DNA of 46,919 nucleotides from Bdellovibrionales bacterium (GTDB taxonomy: Bacteria; Bdellovibrionota; UBA1018; CAIMNF01). The notes beneath the pieces were generated by a model that worked only from the letters and a program-made list of their open reading frames with translations, did not search any database and was not told the origin of the DNA. The stretch's first letter is position 1; each line of letters opens with the position of its first letter. Both the position numbers and the translations under genes were made by a program. Positions 8,086 to 16,901 of the stretch are shown piece by piece. The stretch covers positions 1 through 46,919 of the forward strand of contig CANHQK010000013.1 of assembly GCA_947462765.1 (NCBI GenBank), written 5' to 3'.

Positions 8086-9354
8086 TCAGAACAAATCCTT
8101 CATCCAGTTTTTCATCTGTCCACCGATCTTGCTGAAGACCCCGTCGTCACCGAGCAGTCCATCAGCCAGCAGCGACGGTCCTCCCTGATGAATACGGTTC
8201 AGCTTGTCGGCTCCGAACTTGAGCAAGCCCACAGCAGTGGAATATTTGGGAGAATTGACCACGTCCTTGAGGCCTCCGAGACGGATCGGCGCCCCACGCT
8301 TGAGCGGGACCTCGAACAGGAAATCACCGTACTCGACCATCCCTTGAAGCAGAGTGGTCCCGCCGGTCATCACAATTCCGGCAGCCAGCAGATCGGCATA
8401 ACCAGAGCGTTGAATCTCCTGCTGGATCAGGGAGAACATCTCCTCGATCCGGGGCTCGACAATCTCCGCCAGAATCTTGCGGGATACGACTCGTGGCTTG
8501 CCCTCACCGACCGAAGGGACTTCGATGGTTTCGTCATCTTTCACCAAAGAAGACATGGCACAACCGTGAGCGATCTTGATCTTCTCGGCAGCATCGAGCG
8601 AAGCCCTGACACCGACAGAGATATCGTTGGTGATGTGCATCCCACCTACCGGCAGCACTGCAGTATACAGAAGTGCGCCTTCGCGGAAGATAGCGATATC
8701 CGTCGTTCCGCCGCCAATATCGACCAGAGCCACGCCGAGCTCTTTCTCGTCATGGGTCAATACAGCCGAACTCGAGGCAATCGGTTGCAGACACAACTCA
8801 GTGACACTGATTCCGGCGCGATTCACGCACTTGACCAGATTCTGAGCGGCACTGATGGCCCCGGTCACAATATGCACCTTGGCCTCGAGGCGGACACCGT
8901 TCATGCCGATCGGGTCACGAATGCCGTCCTGATCATCGATGATGAATTCCTGAGGGATCACATGGAGGACCTCGCGGTCCTGCGGAATCATGATGGCCTT
9001 TGCTGCCTCGATCACCCGTTGGACATCCTGCTCGGTGATCTCTTTATCCTTGACCGCGACCACTCCCGAAGAATTAAAAGACTTGATGTGGGTTCCGGCA
9101 ATGCCGACATAGGCGGAATTGATTTTGATTCCCGCCATGTTTTCAGCTTCTTTGACCGCTTTTCGGATGGCTTCGACCGTAGAGTCGATGTTGATGACCA
9201 CCCCTTTACGAAGCCCGGTCGAGGGCGATTGGCCAAATCCGATAATATCAATAGAGGAAGTTTGGGTCGGAGTCGCCGGATGGACTTCCCCGACGATGCA
9301 ACACACCTTGGTCGTCCCGATATCGAGACCAATGACTAAATCTTTTTTTGACAC
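8086..9354 (-). CDS. ftsA: Cell division protein FtsA
   Basis: This actin-like ATPase tethers FtsZ to the membrane and recruits the divisome. The longer frame opens upstream, but GTG at 9354 follows GGAGGAGGAGGG by 4 nt and gives the conventional N-terminus [14 protein letters not shown], so I use it (422 residues). Phosphate-binding loops [11 protein letters not shown] and [14 protein letters not shown] and the adenosine motif [12 protein letters not shown] are present. The C-terminal [14 protein letters not shown] is the amphipathic membrane-targeting helix. It lies 40 nt before ftsZ and 78 nt after ftsQ. Confidence 0.96.
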   Translation of the reverse strand: MSKKDLVIGLDIGTTKVCCIVGEVHPATPTQTSSIDIIGFGQSPSTGLRKGVVINIDSTVEAIRKAVKEAENMAGIKINSAYVGIAGTHIKSFNSSGVVAVKDKEITEQDVQRVIEAAKAIMIPQDREVLHVIPQEFIIDDQDGIRDPIGMNGVRLEAKVHIVTGAISAAQNLVKCVNRAGISVTELCLQPIASSSAVLTHDEKELGVALVDIGGGTTDIAIFREGALLYTAVLPVGGMHITNDISVGVRASLDAAEKIKIAHGCAMSSLVKDDETIEVPSVGEGKPRVVSRKILAEIVEPRIEEMFSLIQQEIQRSGYADLLAAGIVMTGGTTLLQGMVEYGDFLFEVPLKRGAPIRLGGLKDVVNSPKYSTAVGLLKFGADKLNRIHQGGPSLLADGLLGDDGVFSKIGGQMKNWMKDLF

Positions 9355-9432
9355 TTGACCCTCCTCCTCCCATGAGCCCGGGTACCGTTCAAGCTGCGAC
9401 AAAATTCCAACTGACGCAACTTAGCTGAAAGT

Positions 9433-10242
9433 CTATGGACCCCTTGAAAATTTGACAACGATTTTCTTTCCATCCCCCAGCCATATTTTTGACGCCGGCT
9501 GGGACCGGGTCGAGAGGTAGTCGAACACCTGCTTCAAATGCGCCGAGGAGACCCCGCTGGCCTCCTCGAGATTGAGCCCCAGCTCGATGACCGTTCTCAT
9601 CAGTTTCTGGTTCTTCATCGGGTAGAGAACCATCGCTTTGAGACCCGATTTTTCGTCGTAACTCAAAGAAGAAAGTCGTAACCCGGGAAGCCGGTCCGGA
9701 GAAAACCAGGTCATCATGAACTGGTTCAGCGCCTTCAGGGTCGGAAGGTCTCCTGCCGGGAACCCTGTCAAAATGGGAAGATCCGCGGGATAGACCATGG
9801 CACGGTCTTCGAAGGTTGAACCGTCGTCTTCCAGATACAGGATACGGCCGGAACTTTCGCTCAAGAGCGCAACCGGGGTCCGTTCGATGATTTTCAAGGA
9901 GAGCGTTCCGGGAAACTGCTTCCCGATCACCACTCCTTTGACCCAGGGGTTCCGGGTAAGACGGGTCTCCATGGGCTCGAGATCGAGATGGAAGAGCGAG
10001 ACCCTGCCGACCGGGGCTTTGGTCATCTCGAGGACATCCTCGCGACTGAGAGGGTATCCTGGCGAAAGGGACTCCACCTTGACCCCTCTCAAAAGGAAGA
10101 TGGACGAGCGGGATGCTTGGAGGACTCCGAAGCCCATGGCCAAGAGCACCAACCCGGCGGCCCCCGCATGAAGCAGGTTCCGGTAGGACTTTCCGTCAGA
10201 AACATAACGGAAAGTCTTCTTCTGAAATGCCGCCACGGACAT
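9433..10242 (-). CDS. ftsQ: Cell division protein FtsQ (POTRA domain)
   Basis: FtsQ is a bitopic divisome protein linking the cytoplasmic ring to the periplasmic FtsB/FtsL complex. This 269-residue copy has a short basic cytoplasmic tail, one membrane helix at about 24-43, then a POTRA domain (about 50-118, with LTRNPWVKGVVIGKQFPGTL and EIRTP-like IIERTPVALL), followed by the FtsQ beta domain (VYPADLPILTGFP). It leads ftsQ-ftsA-ftsZ. The mur/ddl genes that usually precede it are absent: the neighbour upstream is a divergent M16 peptidase gene. Confidence 0.92.
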   Translation of the reverse strand: MSVAAFQKKTFRYVSDGKSYRNLLHAGAAGLVLLAMGFGVLQASRSSIFLLRGVKVESLSPGYPLSREDVLEMTKAPVGRVSLFHLDLEPMETRLTRNPWVKGVVIGKQFPGTLSLKIIERTPVALLSESSGRILYLEDDGSTFEDRAMVYPADLPILTGFPAGDLPTLKALNQFMMTWFSPDRLPGLRLSSLSYDEKSGLKAMVLYPMKNQKLMRTVIELGLNLEEASGVSSAHLKQVFDYLSTRSQPASKIWLGDGKKIVVKFSRGP

Positions 10243-10262
10243 GCTCGTTCCCCCCAGAACAG

Positions 10263-10291
10263 AATTTAGGCCGGCCTGAGGACTGAGTCAA
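10263..10291 (-). promoter_or_regulatory. ftsQAZ promoter
   Basis: On the minus strand TTGACT (10286-10291), a 17-nt spacer, TAAATT (10263-10268). The predicted leader is about 14 nt and contains GGGGGG, so this promoter, unlike most in the window, gives room for a Shine-Dalgarno. Confidence 0.6.
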
Positions 10292-10301
10292 CACATCAAC
10301 A

Positions 10302-10331
10302 CTGACAATCCTGAAACAATTGAAGGATAAT
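10302..10331 (+). promoter_or_regulatory. Promoter of the M16 peptidase pair, predicted leaderless
   Basis: CTGACA (10302-10307), an 18-nt spacer, GATAAT (10326-10331), then CGCTTC and the ATG at 10338. GAAGGA overlaps the -10, so it would lie outside the transcript if initiation occurs at the ATG. Confidence 0.6.
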
Positions 10332-10337
10332 CGCTTC

Positions 10338-11732
10338 ATGCGCACTCATTTGTTCCTCCTGATCTGCGGAGCCCTTCCGCTTCTGTCTTCCTGCTCCCAC
10401 ACCGGATCCGTCTCGAAAAAAGAGACCGGAGACGGGAAATTCGAAACACTGCCCTTTGTCGGGAGCTTCCAGGTGAAGCGAGCCACACTCCCGAATGGCT
10501 TGCGACTCATCATCCAGAAAGACCCTTCATCTCCCACATTCGCCTATCAAACTTGGTTCAACGTCGGATCGAGGAACGAGGTCCCCGGCAAAACCGGCTT
10601 GGCCCACCTCTTCGAGCACATGATGTTCAAGGGAACCTCCAAGTATCCGGATGGCCGTTTCGATGCCCTGCTCGAGCAAGCCGGGGCCGAGGGTGAGAAC
10701 GCCTTCACCTCCAATGACCACACTGTTTATATCCAAGAAATGCCCAAGGAAGGAATCGATCTGATCACCGAGCTCGAATCGGACCGGATGGTGAATCTGA
10801 TCGTGAACGACGCCTCATTCAAGACCGAACGAGAGGTGGTCCAGAACGAACGGCGCTTCCGGAAAGAAAACTCGCCCGAAGGAACGATGTACCAGACCCT
10901 GTTCGAAACCGCCTTCAACACCCACCCCTACCGTTGGCCGGTCATCGGCTACGAGCAGGACCTCATCTCCATGAGCGCCCAGGACGGCCGTGACTTCTAC
11001 ACCCGCTTCTACAGTCCGGATCGGGCCGTGATCGTGGTGGTCGGTGATGTCGATGAAAACCGCGTTCTGAAACGGGTCGAGCGGCTCTACGGTGACCTCC
11101 CGGCCCGAAAGACCCAGAATCCCCCTTACGAACAGGAACCCGAGCAGACCGCCCAACGCCGAAAACGTCTGGAGCTCAATATCGAGGTTGAAAAGGTCTG
11201 GCTTGCGTTCAAGATCCAAGGCTTGAACTCCAGCGACACCCCGGTCTTCGAAGCCATTCAAGGGCTTCTCACCGAAGGCCGTAACGGACGCCTCAATCGG
11301 GCACTCGTCGATGCAGGCATCGCCACGGCAGTGGGATCTGGATCGATCGCACTCCGCGATCCGAGCCTCTTTTTGATCGAGGCCGATCTGCAAAAGGGAA
11401 AAAACGCACTACTCGCAGAATCCGTGATCCTGCGCGAGCTTGAACGGCTCAAGCAAACTCCGGTCCGAGCGGACGAATTGAAACGGGCAACCAACGTCAT
11501 GCGCTTCCGCTTCATGAGCCGCTTGCTCACCTCTCACGGCCGCGCGCATGTCCTCGGCCAGTTCGAAACCGAAAACGGCAGCATAGAGGCTGGACTTGCT
11601 CAGCAGGAGCAAGTCTATTCGGTCACTCCCGAACAAATCCAGGAAACTGCCAAGCGGGTGTTCCAAACCGCGAAGCTCTCCGTGATCACCGGCATACCGA
11701 AGTCCGCCAACGCAGGAAAAGATCAGCCATGA
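10338..11732 (+). CDS. M16 zinc peptidase, active subunit, lipoprotein
   Basis: I prefer ATG 10338 over the in-frame TTG at 10320 because it gives a clean lipoprotein signal ending in LLSSC (Cys19) and fits the promoter. The 464-residue product has the inverted zinc motif HLFEH (90-94) of pitrilysin-type peptidases and, downstream, the E-rich helix TEREVVQNERRFR that supplies the third zinc ligand. Bacterial M16B enzymes work as heterodimers of an active and an inactive subunit. The next gene, overlapping by ATGA, is that partner. It is probably anchored in the outer membrane facing the periplasm, degrading peptides or processing secreted proteins. Confidence 0.9.
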   Translation: MRTHLFLLICGALPLLSSCSHTGSVSKKETGDGKFETLPFVGSFQVKRATLPNGLRLIIQKDPSSPTFAYQTWFNVGSRNEVPGKTGLAHLFEHMMFKGTSKYPDGRFDALLEQAGAEGENAFTSNDHTVYIQEMPKEGIDLITELESDRMVNLIVNDASFKTEREVVQNERRFRKENSPEGTMYQTLFETAFNTHPYRWPVIGYEQDLISMSAQDGRDFYTRFYSPDRAVIVVVGDVDENRVLKRVERLYGDLPARKTQNPPYEQEPEQTAQRRKRLELNIEVEKVWLAFKIQGLNSSDTPVFEAIQGLLTEGRNGRLNRALVDAGIATAVGSGSIALRDPSLFLIEADLQKGKNALLAESVILRELERLKQTPVRADELKRATNVMRFRFMSRLLTSHGRAHVLGQFETENGSIEAGLAQQEQVYSVTPEQIQETAKRVFQTAKLSVITGIPKSANAGKDQP

Positions 11733-13093
11733 GATTAAACATGAGGCCAAACATGAAAACCCTTTTCACCCTTCTCTCCATTTTCTCCGTCGCCCCATCA
11801 TCAGAAGCAGCCCAGTTCTACTTCGAGAAAGACGCCTCCTTGCCGCTGGTGTATGTCACAGCGGCCTTCAAAGGTGGCGCCACCCAAGACCCGGAGGGCA
11901 AGACCGGGGTCTCGAGCCTCATGGGGAAAATGATGCTCCGGGGAACCAAGAACAAGACCAAGCAGCAGATCGACCTCGCACTCGATGCAATGGGCGGCTC
12001 ACTCGATTTCGAAACCCGGGCAGAGTTCATTGCCTTCCGGGGGATCGTGTTGGCGGATCAGCTTCCGAACTTCCTGTCCTTGCTCTCTGAAATCCTGACC
12101 ACCCCCTCATTCAGAGCCCAGGAACTCGAACGCCTCAAAAAGGAGGAGATTTCATCGCTCCTGAATGAGCTCTCCAATGACCGGAATCTCGCACGCCTTC
12201 GCTTTGATGAGACTTTTTTCAAGGGTCATCCCTTTTCCAAACCCGCGAACGGCAAACTCAAGGACTTGAAGGATCTCACGATTGCGGACATCCAGTCGCA
12301 ATTCCAGAAGCTCATTCATGACGAGTCGATGATTCTGCTCGCGACCGGAAGCGCTGAGAACAGCGCTTTCCAACCGATCCTCCAGTCTATCCGGCAAAAG
12401 CGCCCCGGAGCGGCCAAAGCGCTGGGAGTTCCCGAGTTCACCGGTGAACCGGCCAAGCTCCGTGTCGTGATTTTCGACAAGCCCGACCGGACCCAAACCC
12501 AGGTGGTCATCGGACAAAAGGGAGTCTCCATCCGTCATCCCGATCTGGATGCGCTCCAGTTGGCCAACCATGCCTTCGGAGCAGGAGGCTTCCAAGCCCG
12601 ACTCATGGTCGAACTCCGGGTCAAGCGGGGCTGGACCTACGGCGCAGGGAGTGCGTTCCGACTCGGTACCACCCCTCACTCTTGGAAAGTTTCCTTCTTT
12701 CCGAAAAACGCCGACACTCCGGCTGCCATCCGCGAGGCCATCCGGATGATCGAAGACCTCGGCAAGAACGGGGTCACCGAGCAGGAATTTGAGAACTCGA
12801 AGAAAAGCCTCCTGAACGGTGCGGGCTTCAGCTTCAATACACCTGCCAAACGGATGGAGAATCGCCTGACCGAGATCCTGTTCGGACTCCCGGAAGGTTA
12901 CTTCCGTGACTTCGCTTCCCGCCTCCGGGAGATCTCCCGTGAACAGGTCAATGCTGCTCTGGCCAGGTTCGTCCGCCCCGAACACCTCATGGTCGGACTG
13001 GTGGGCACCGCAAAGATTTCAAAGGCCGCCATCGCCCAGACCCTCGGTCTCCCGGAATCGCGGATCGAAGTGCAGAACTATCAGAAGGAGTGA
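11729..13093 (+). CDS. M16 peptidase-like, inactive partner subunit, secreted
   Basis: This 454-residue M16 homologue has the zinc motif replaced by SSLMGKMML at the position of HxxEH, so it cannot bind zinc. It keeps the C-terminal substrate-binding R/Y region (LRVKRGWTYGAGSAFR). The ATG overlaps the previous stop (ATGA); in-frame ATGs at 11741 and 11753 are alternatives, the last giving the most compact signal peptide ending near SSEA. It should pair with the upstream active lipoprotein subunit. The 3' end overlaps convergent terC by 13 nt. Confidence 0.88.
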   Translation: MRLNMRPNMKTLFTLLSIFSVAPSSEAAQFYFEKDASLPLVYVTAAFKGGATQDPEGKTGVSSLMGKMMLRGTKNKTKQQIDLALDAMGGSLDFETRAEFIAFRGIVLADQLPNFLSLLSEILTTPSFRAQELERLKKEEISSLLNELSNDRNLARLRFDETFFKGHPFSKPANGKLKDLKDLTIADIQSQFQKLIHDESMILLATGSAENSAFQPILQSIRQKRPGAAKALGVPEFTGEPAKLRVVIFDKPDRTQTQVVIGQKGVSIRHPDLDALQLANHAFGAGGFQARLMVELRVKRGWTYGAGSAFRLGTTPHSWKVSFFPKNADTPAAIREAIRMIEDLGKNGVTEQEFENSKKSLLNGAGFSFNTPAKRMENRLTEILFGLPEGYFRDFASRLREISREQVNAALARFVRPEHLMVGLVGTAKISKAAIAQTLGLPESRIEVQNYQKE

Positions 13094-13653
13094 GCCACCT
13101 GATAGAGCACCTTCAGACCGACCCCGCCCACCAGTAAGTAGGCAAAGGTCTCGATCCTCGGAAAACGATTGAGGAGCGAGATCATCTTCTCAGCTGCGAA
13201 GCGGATCAGGATCACTCCAAGGATCCCCCCCGAAACGATACTCCAGTAGTCGGTGGTCACGGCTACCGCGGCCAGAATGGAATCGACGGCGAAAATCAGG
13301 TCTGTGACCTCGATCCAGAAAACCACCACCCAGAAATTCGGCGAGGTCTTGCGCGTCTTGGCCTTTTCCTCGCCCCCTTTACTGAGAAAGTACTTGATCG
13401 CAAGCCAAAGGAGGTAGGCCCCACCCACTGCCCGCAACCAGGGGTACTTCACCACCTCGGTAGCCAGGGCCACGGCCATCAGTCGCAACACCACCGCTCC
13501 AATCAAGCCGTATCGGAGGGCTCGCTTCTGGAGCTCGGGCTTCAGCTCCCGGGCCATCAAGGCCAGAATGACCGCATTGTCAATCGACAGGAGGGCTTCC
13601 AGCAGAGCCAGGGAGAGGACGGTGAAGCCAGTTTGGATCAGGGAAGGTTCCAC
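13081..13653 (-). CDS. TerC-family membrane protein
   Basis: This 190-residue protein with a GTG start has about six membrane helices. It shows the TerC-family acidic intramembrane motifs LLSIDNAVILALM and TDLIFAVDSILA. TerC/Alx proteins are linked to manganese export and co-translational metallation of exoenzymes, and to tellurite resistance in other settings. The substrate here is inferred only from the family. It lies just downstream of tRNA-Lys on the same strand and may be transcribed from that promoter. No convincing own promoter is seen. The C-terminus is short, ending HSF. Confidence 0.88.
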   Translation of the reverse strand: MEPSLIQTGFTVLSLALLEALLSIDNAVILALMARELKPELQKRALRYGLIGAVVLRLMAVALATEVVKYPWLRAVGGAYLLWLAIKYFLSKGGEEKAKTRKTSPNFWVVVFWIEVTDLIFAVDSILAAVAVTTDYWSIVSGGILGVILIRFAAEKMISLLNRFPRIETFAYLLVGGVGLKVLYQVAHSF

Positions 13654-13682
13654 GTTGGAAGTGTTTGAAATCGTTTTGAAAG

Positions 13683-13758
13683 TGGTGAGTCCAGAAGGAT
13701 TCGAACCTTCGACCCTTTCATTAAAAGTGAAATGCTCTACCAGCTGAGCTATGGACTC
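13683..13758 (-). tRNA. tRNA-Lys (UUU), CCA encoded
   Basis: The full cloverleaf can be drawn: acceptor GAGTCCA/TGGACTC, D-arm GCTCAGCTGGTAGAGC, anticodon stem TTTCA/TGAAA around loop CTTTTAA (anticodon TTT), variable GGGTC, T-arm GAAGG-TTCGAAT-CCTTC, discriminator A and genome-encoded CCA. Total length is 76 nt. Confidence 0.97.
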
Positions 13759-13782
13759 TTCGACACTGTGAAAGGAGCCTCA

Positions 13783-13811
13783 GGAATAGCAGAAGGCTGG
13801 AATCCGATCAA
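13783..13811 (-). promoter_or_regulatory. tRNA-Lys promoter
   Basis: On the minus strand TTGATC (13806-13811), a 17-nt spacer, TATTCC (13783-13788), about 24 nt upstream of the mature tRNA 5' end. Confidence 0.6.
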
Positions 13812-13846
13812 GGGATTTTTCATCAAATTTGGGTTATCCTGAAAGG

Positions 13847-15700
13847 GTGGGTTTTCGCGGTCTGCTTGCCAGTCTGATCGGATCTCTGTCGCTCCTAAGC
13901 GCCTGCAGTCTCGACTCTTTCCGGGTCAAGGAGCCGGCTATCGCCAAGATCGCCCCCGAGTCTCCGGAATCCAGCCCCGGAACCACAGGCACTCCTGGCT
14001 GCCTCTCCATGCTGAACGAGTATTGCGATTCCTTATACCAACCCGGGGTAGAGGGAAATCTGATCATCCAGAAGAAGAAAGGTGGCTCCCTCAGGGTGCT
14101 TCAGGGCAAGACCCTGAACGGGTTCCGCCAGGTATTCGTGGAGTTTGCCCGGAGCAAGCTCCGGAATCGTCGTCACCTGCCCCCGGACCTTCAACTCATC
14201 CTGAACGCGCATCAGTATTTCGAACGCCTCGAGCAACTGCTGAACCGGACCCCGTTCGAACGCATGACCTTGATGGACCGAGTGGAGGCGCACGAAGAGG
14301 AGTCCGGAATCTCCCACACCTGGGATCTTGCCATCCGCGATACCCTCATCATCCGGATGAGCCGGCGCTTCCGGGAATACGCCCAAACCCCGGCCGATCT
14401 CCAGCCTCCCGAGGTGATCCATGCTGAAAGGATGGAACGGAAGGTCCTCCTGGCGCAGATCTCCTCGGCCATCTGGAAGGATCATCCGAACTGGAAGAAA
14501 GTCCAATCGACCTTCGAAGCCCTCCGTAAAAAAACCCTCACCCTGATCGATTCCTTGCCGATCGCGCTCGAGATCCGCAAGGAGTGGAAAGAACGGATCA
14601 CCTCGGTACGACTCGTCCTTCCGGGCAGCCTTCCTGAAATCATCGATCGGGATTGCTCGACCACCATGATGAACGCCTACTACTACACACCGCTGAATGT
14701 GATCACGGTTTGCGCCGGGGACTTCAACAGTGAAGAGATATTGCCCACCCTCGCACACGAGCTGTCGCACGCATTGGACAATGACCGGAGTCTTTACATC
14801 TTTTTCAAGAACAGCCAGATCAGCAGGGAGCTCGAGGACTTCAACCGGAACCTTTGCTCGCCCCGAGCACCGAGTGTGTCATGCGATCGATGGAAAGAAT
14901 TCAAAGAAAAAAGCCCGGACCTGATCTCCAAACTCGGCTCTTATCGCCCGAATCTCCCGGAGCTTCAACGTTGCCTGAAAAAGGATTCCGAGACGGAGAC
15001 CGCCTCTACGGAATCCATCCGTCGGATCGCTTCTTCAACGGTTAGGGACACCATCCGGGAACTCGCAGCCGAGGACGCATTCATCCGACTCACACAGGAA
15101 AAGCTCCCTCTCAAGAACGGACGGAAGGTGGAGAACCCTTCCCACATGAACCCTTGCCATTTTCTACAGACCCATTGGAACGACGAAGAACTCGACAGCG
15201 AACTCTCCCTTCTGACCGCGTTCACAGCCGAATACCGGTGCAGTACCGAATCCGACAGCGCCGTCCGGCTGGAAAAATCGATTCGTAGCACACAGACCCT
15301 TTTCGAAGGGCTCGTCGAAGGAATGATACGGTCGGAAGGGGAACTCTCGGAGCGGAAAGCGATGATCGCCGAGGGCTTCAGTTCCTCGCCCTCGGAACGC
15401 TTTGCCGACTTCATCGGCAGCCGCTTGATCGCAGCCCAACTCGAGGAGTCGGCTTCTTTGTGGGATCGTCGGATGACCTTCCTGGCGGGGAACTCCTGGC
15501 AATGCCCCGGCCCCTCCCTGTCGCAAGCTTTTCCGAAAGAGAGCGCAGTCCTCCGGCGCTACCTGCTGAATGCCCACACCGATGGTCAGGATCGTCGGAA
15601 AGAATCCTTTTCGCAACCATTGAGACAGGTCCTCGGTTGCGAGAAAGATTTCGAATGGAAGGAATGCACCCTCAACGGGAATGTTCGCGATGGGTTCTGA
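13847..15700 (+). CDS. HExxH metallopeptidase-like lipoprotein
   Basis: GTG 13847 gives a tidy lipoprotein signal ending LLSAC; the longer TTG frame (13829) adds a non-signal prefix. A -10-like TATCCT ends 6 nt before the GTG. The 617-residue protein is helical for its first half, then has NAYYYTPLNVITVCAG and LPTLAHELSHALDND. The latter is an HExxH zinc site (His304, Glu305, His308). About 210 residues later SERFADFIG resembles the ExxAD glutamate motif of M13/M48 gluzincins, although the spacing is long; RELAAEDAF is an alternative third-ligand site. NAYY before HExxH recalls the M13 (neprilysin) family. Family assignment is uncertain. The 3' end overlaps the convergent aminotransferase by 29 nt. 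Confidence 0.65.
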   Translation: MGFRGLLASLIGSLSLLSACSLDSFRVKEPAIAKIAPESPESSPGTTGTPGCLSMLNEYCDSLYQPGVEGNLIIQKKKGGSLRVLQGKTLNGFRQVFVEFARSKLRNRRHLPPDLQLILNAHQYFERLEQLLNRTPFERMTLMDRVEAHEEESGISHTWDLAIRDTLIIRMSRRFREYAQTPADLQPPEVIHAERMERKVLLAQISSAIWKDHPNWKKVQSTFEALRKKTLTLIDSLPIALEIRKEWKERITSVRLVLPGSLPEIIDRDCSTTMMNAYYYTPLNVITVCAGDFNSEEILPTLAHELSHALDNDRSLYIFFKNSQISRELEDFNRNLCSPRAPSVSCDRWKEFKEKSPDLISKLGSYRPNLPELQRCLKKDSETETASTESIRRIASSTVRDTIRELAAEDAFIRLTQEKLPLKNGRKVENPSHMNPCHFLQTHWNDEELDSELSLLTAFTAEYRCSTESDSAVRLEKSIRSTQTLFEGLVEGMIRSEGELSERKAMIAEGFSSSPSERFADFIGSRLIAAQLEESASLWDRRMTFLAGNSWQCPGPSLSQAFPKESAVLRRYLLNAHTDGQDRRKESFSQPLRQVLGCEKDFEWKECTLNGNVRDGF

Positions 15701-16823
15701 GCACGGCTCCCACCCCTTTTCCGAACTCGACCGGATGACCGAGCTCGTGAAGAGCCAGCTCCAGCGCTCCGATTCCGGTAGCGACGTCGAATACATCGCA
15801 ATACCCGAAATGTGAGAGTCGCAGGATCTTGCCTTGAAGCTCGTCCTGGCCCCCCATGATGATCACCCCGTATTTTTCCTGCATGAGCTTTTGAATCCCC
15901 TTGCCTTGATCGACACTGAACGAGGATGGAACTTTGACCGTGGTGAGCACCGGCGAGGGTGCCTTCGAGAACAGCTCGAGTCCGAGAGCTTTCGCCGCCT
16001 CACGGGTGCACCGGGCGAGAAGCTCGTGGCGCACGAATAGGGTTTGAAGCCCCTCCTTGCGGAGGAGTCCGAGGGACTCGACCCCTCCTTCAATCAGAGA
16101 AATCGCAGGTGTCCACGCGGTTTGTTGCTTCTCCTGCATTTTTTTCTCGCGGGTCAGGTCGAAATAAAAGCGCGGGTTTTTGGAAATTGCCACTGCCTGC
16201 CAAGCCTTCGCACTCAGTGCAATGAAGGCGAGTCCGGGGGGGAGCATCAGCGCTTTTTGCGAACCGGTGATGAGCACGTCGATCCCCCAGGCATCCATCG
16301 GAAGATCCAGAATTCCGACGGCAGTGATCCCGTCACAAACACTGAGCACCCCATGTTCCCTGCAAAGATCCACGATGGCCTTTACAGGATTCAAAGCACC
16401 GGTGGAGGTCTCTGAAGCCTGGAAGAGCACCGCTTTCACGGCGGGATGGCTCACCAAGAGTCGCTTCACTTCCACGGGGTCGGCGGCCAATCCGCGCTCT
16501 ACGACCAGCTCATGAACCGTGAGTCCGTAAGTCTTCGAAAGCTTCGTCCAACGCTCTCCGAACTTTCCGAGATTGAGAACGATCACCTCATCGCCCGGAG
16601 AGAACAGATTGGCCACAGCAGCCTCCATCGCGCCCGAACCGGTGGCGGTGAGGGTCAGCACGGGCTCCCGGGTCTGGAACAACCAGCCCAAATGGTCTTG
16701 AAGTTGCTTGAACCGCGCCTCGAATAACGAGGTGCGGTGATGGATCACAGGCTCCGCGAACTTGGAAAGGACCGACTCAGGAATGGCAGTCGGTCCGGGC
16801 GTCAAAAGACGGATCTTCTTCAT
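15672..16823 (-). CDS. Class V aminotransferase (alanine/serine-glyoxylate type)
   Basis: This is a 383-residue PLP enzyme of fold type I, starting at [17 protein letters not shown], the [15 protein letters not shown] cofactor loop, [10 protein letters not shown] (Asp of the PLP ring contact) and the Schiff-base lysine in [14 protein letters not shown] match the serine-pyruvate/alanine-glyoxylate aminotransferase group (also annotated as soluble hydrogenase small subunit). SerC-like or other amino donors cannot be excluded. The neighbouring divergent acetyl-CoA synthetase gives no clear pathway link. The upstream -10 is an extended TGGTACCTT ending 6 nt before the ATG, predicting a leaderless message. 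Confidence 0.85.
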   Translation of the reverse strand: MKKIRLLTPGPTAIPESVLSKFAEPVIHHRTSLFEARFKQLQDHLGWLFQTREPVLTLTATGSGAMEAAVANLFSPGDEVIVLNLGKFGERWTKLSKTYGLTVHELVVERGLAADPVEVKRLLVSHPAVKAVLFQASETSTGALNPVKAIVDLCREHGVLSVCDGITAVGILDLPMDAWGIDVLITGSQKALMLPPGLAFIALSAKAWQAVAISKNPRFYFDLTREKKMQEKQQTAWTPAISLIEGGVESLGLLRKEGLQTLFVRHELLARCTREAAKALGLELFSKAPSPVLTTVKVPSSFSVDQGKGIQKLMQEKYGVIIMGGQDELQGKILRLSHFGYCDVFDVATGIGALELALHELGHPVEFGKGVGAVLRTHREHSR

Positions 16824-16829
16824 GGGTCG

Positions 16830-16838
16830 AAGGTACCA
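16830..16838 (-). promoter_or_regulatory. Extended -10 of the aminotransferase gene
   Basis: On the minus strand TGGTACCTT, then CGACCC and the ATG. The TG extension compensates for a poor -35. It is back to back with the acs promoter in a 78-bp intergenic region. Confidence 0.5.
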
Positions 16839-16866
16839 CAGTCCCCCGCGTCGGTGCACTTCCTTC

Positions 16867-16895
16867 TTGCCCGCTCAGGCCCCCGACTTTACCCT
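16867..16895 (+). promoter_or_regulatory. acs promoter, predicted leaderless
   Basis: TTGCCC (16867-16872), a 17-nt spacer, TACCCT (16890-16895), then GAATCC and the ATG at 16902. The expected start site is the A of the ATG. No Shine-Dalgarno is present. Confidence 0.65.
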
Positions 16896-16901
16896 GAATC
16901 C

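Noticed and set aside
6675-8135. A 486-codon plus-strand ORF opposite ftsZ
   Set aside because: It is antisense to a certain ftsZ, has no Shine-Dalgarno or promoter, and its His/Asp/Gly-rich composition is what the reverse of FtsZ codons gives.
8188-9339. A 383-codon plus-strand ORF opposite ftsA
   Set aside because: Same reasoning: antisense shadow of a conserved gene with no family resemblance.
16737-16901. N-terminal extension of acetyl-CoA synthetase
   Set aside because: It overlaps the aminotransferase gene and its promoter; ATG 16902 gives the standard length.
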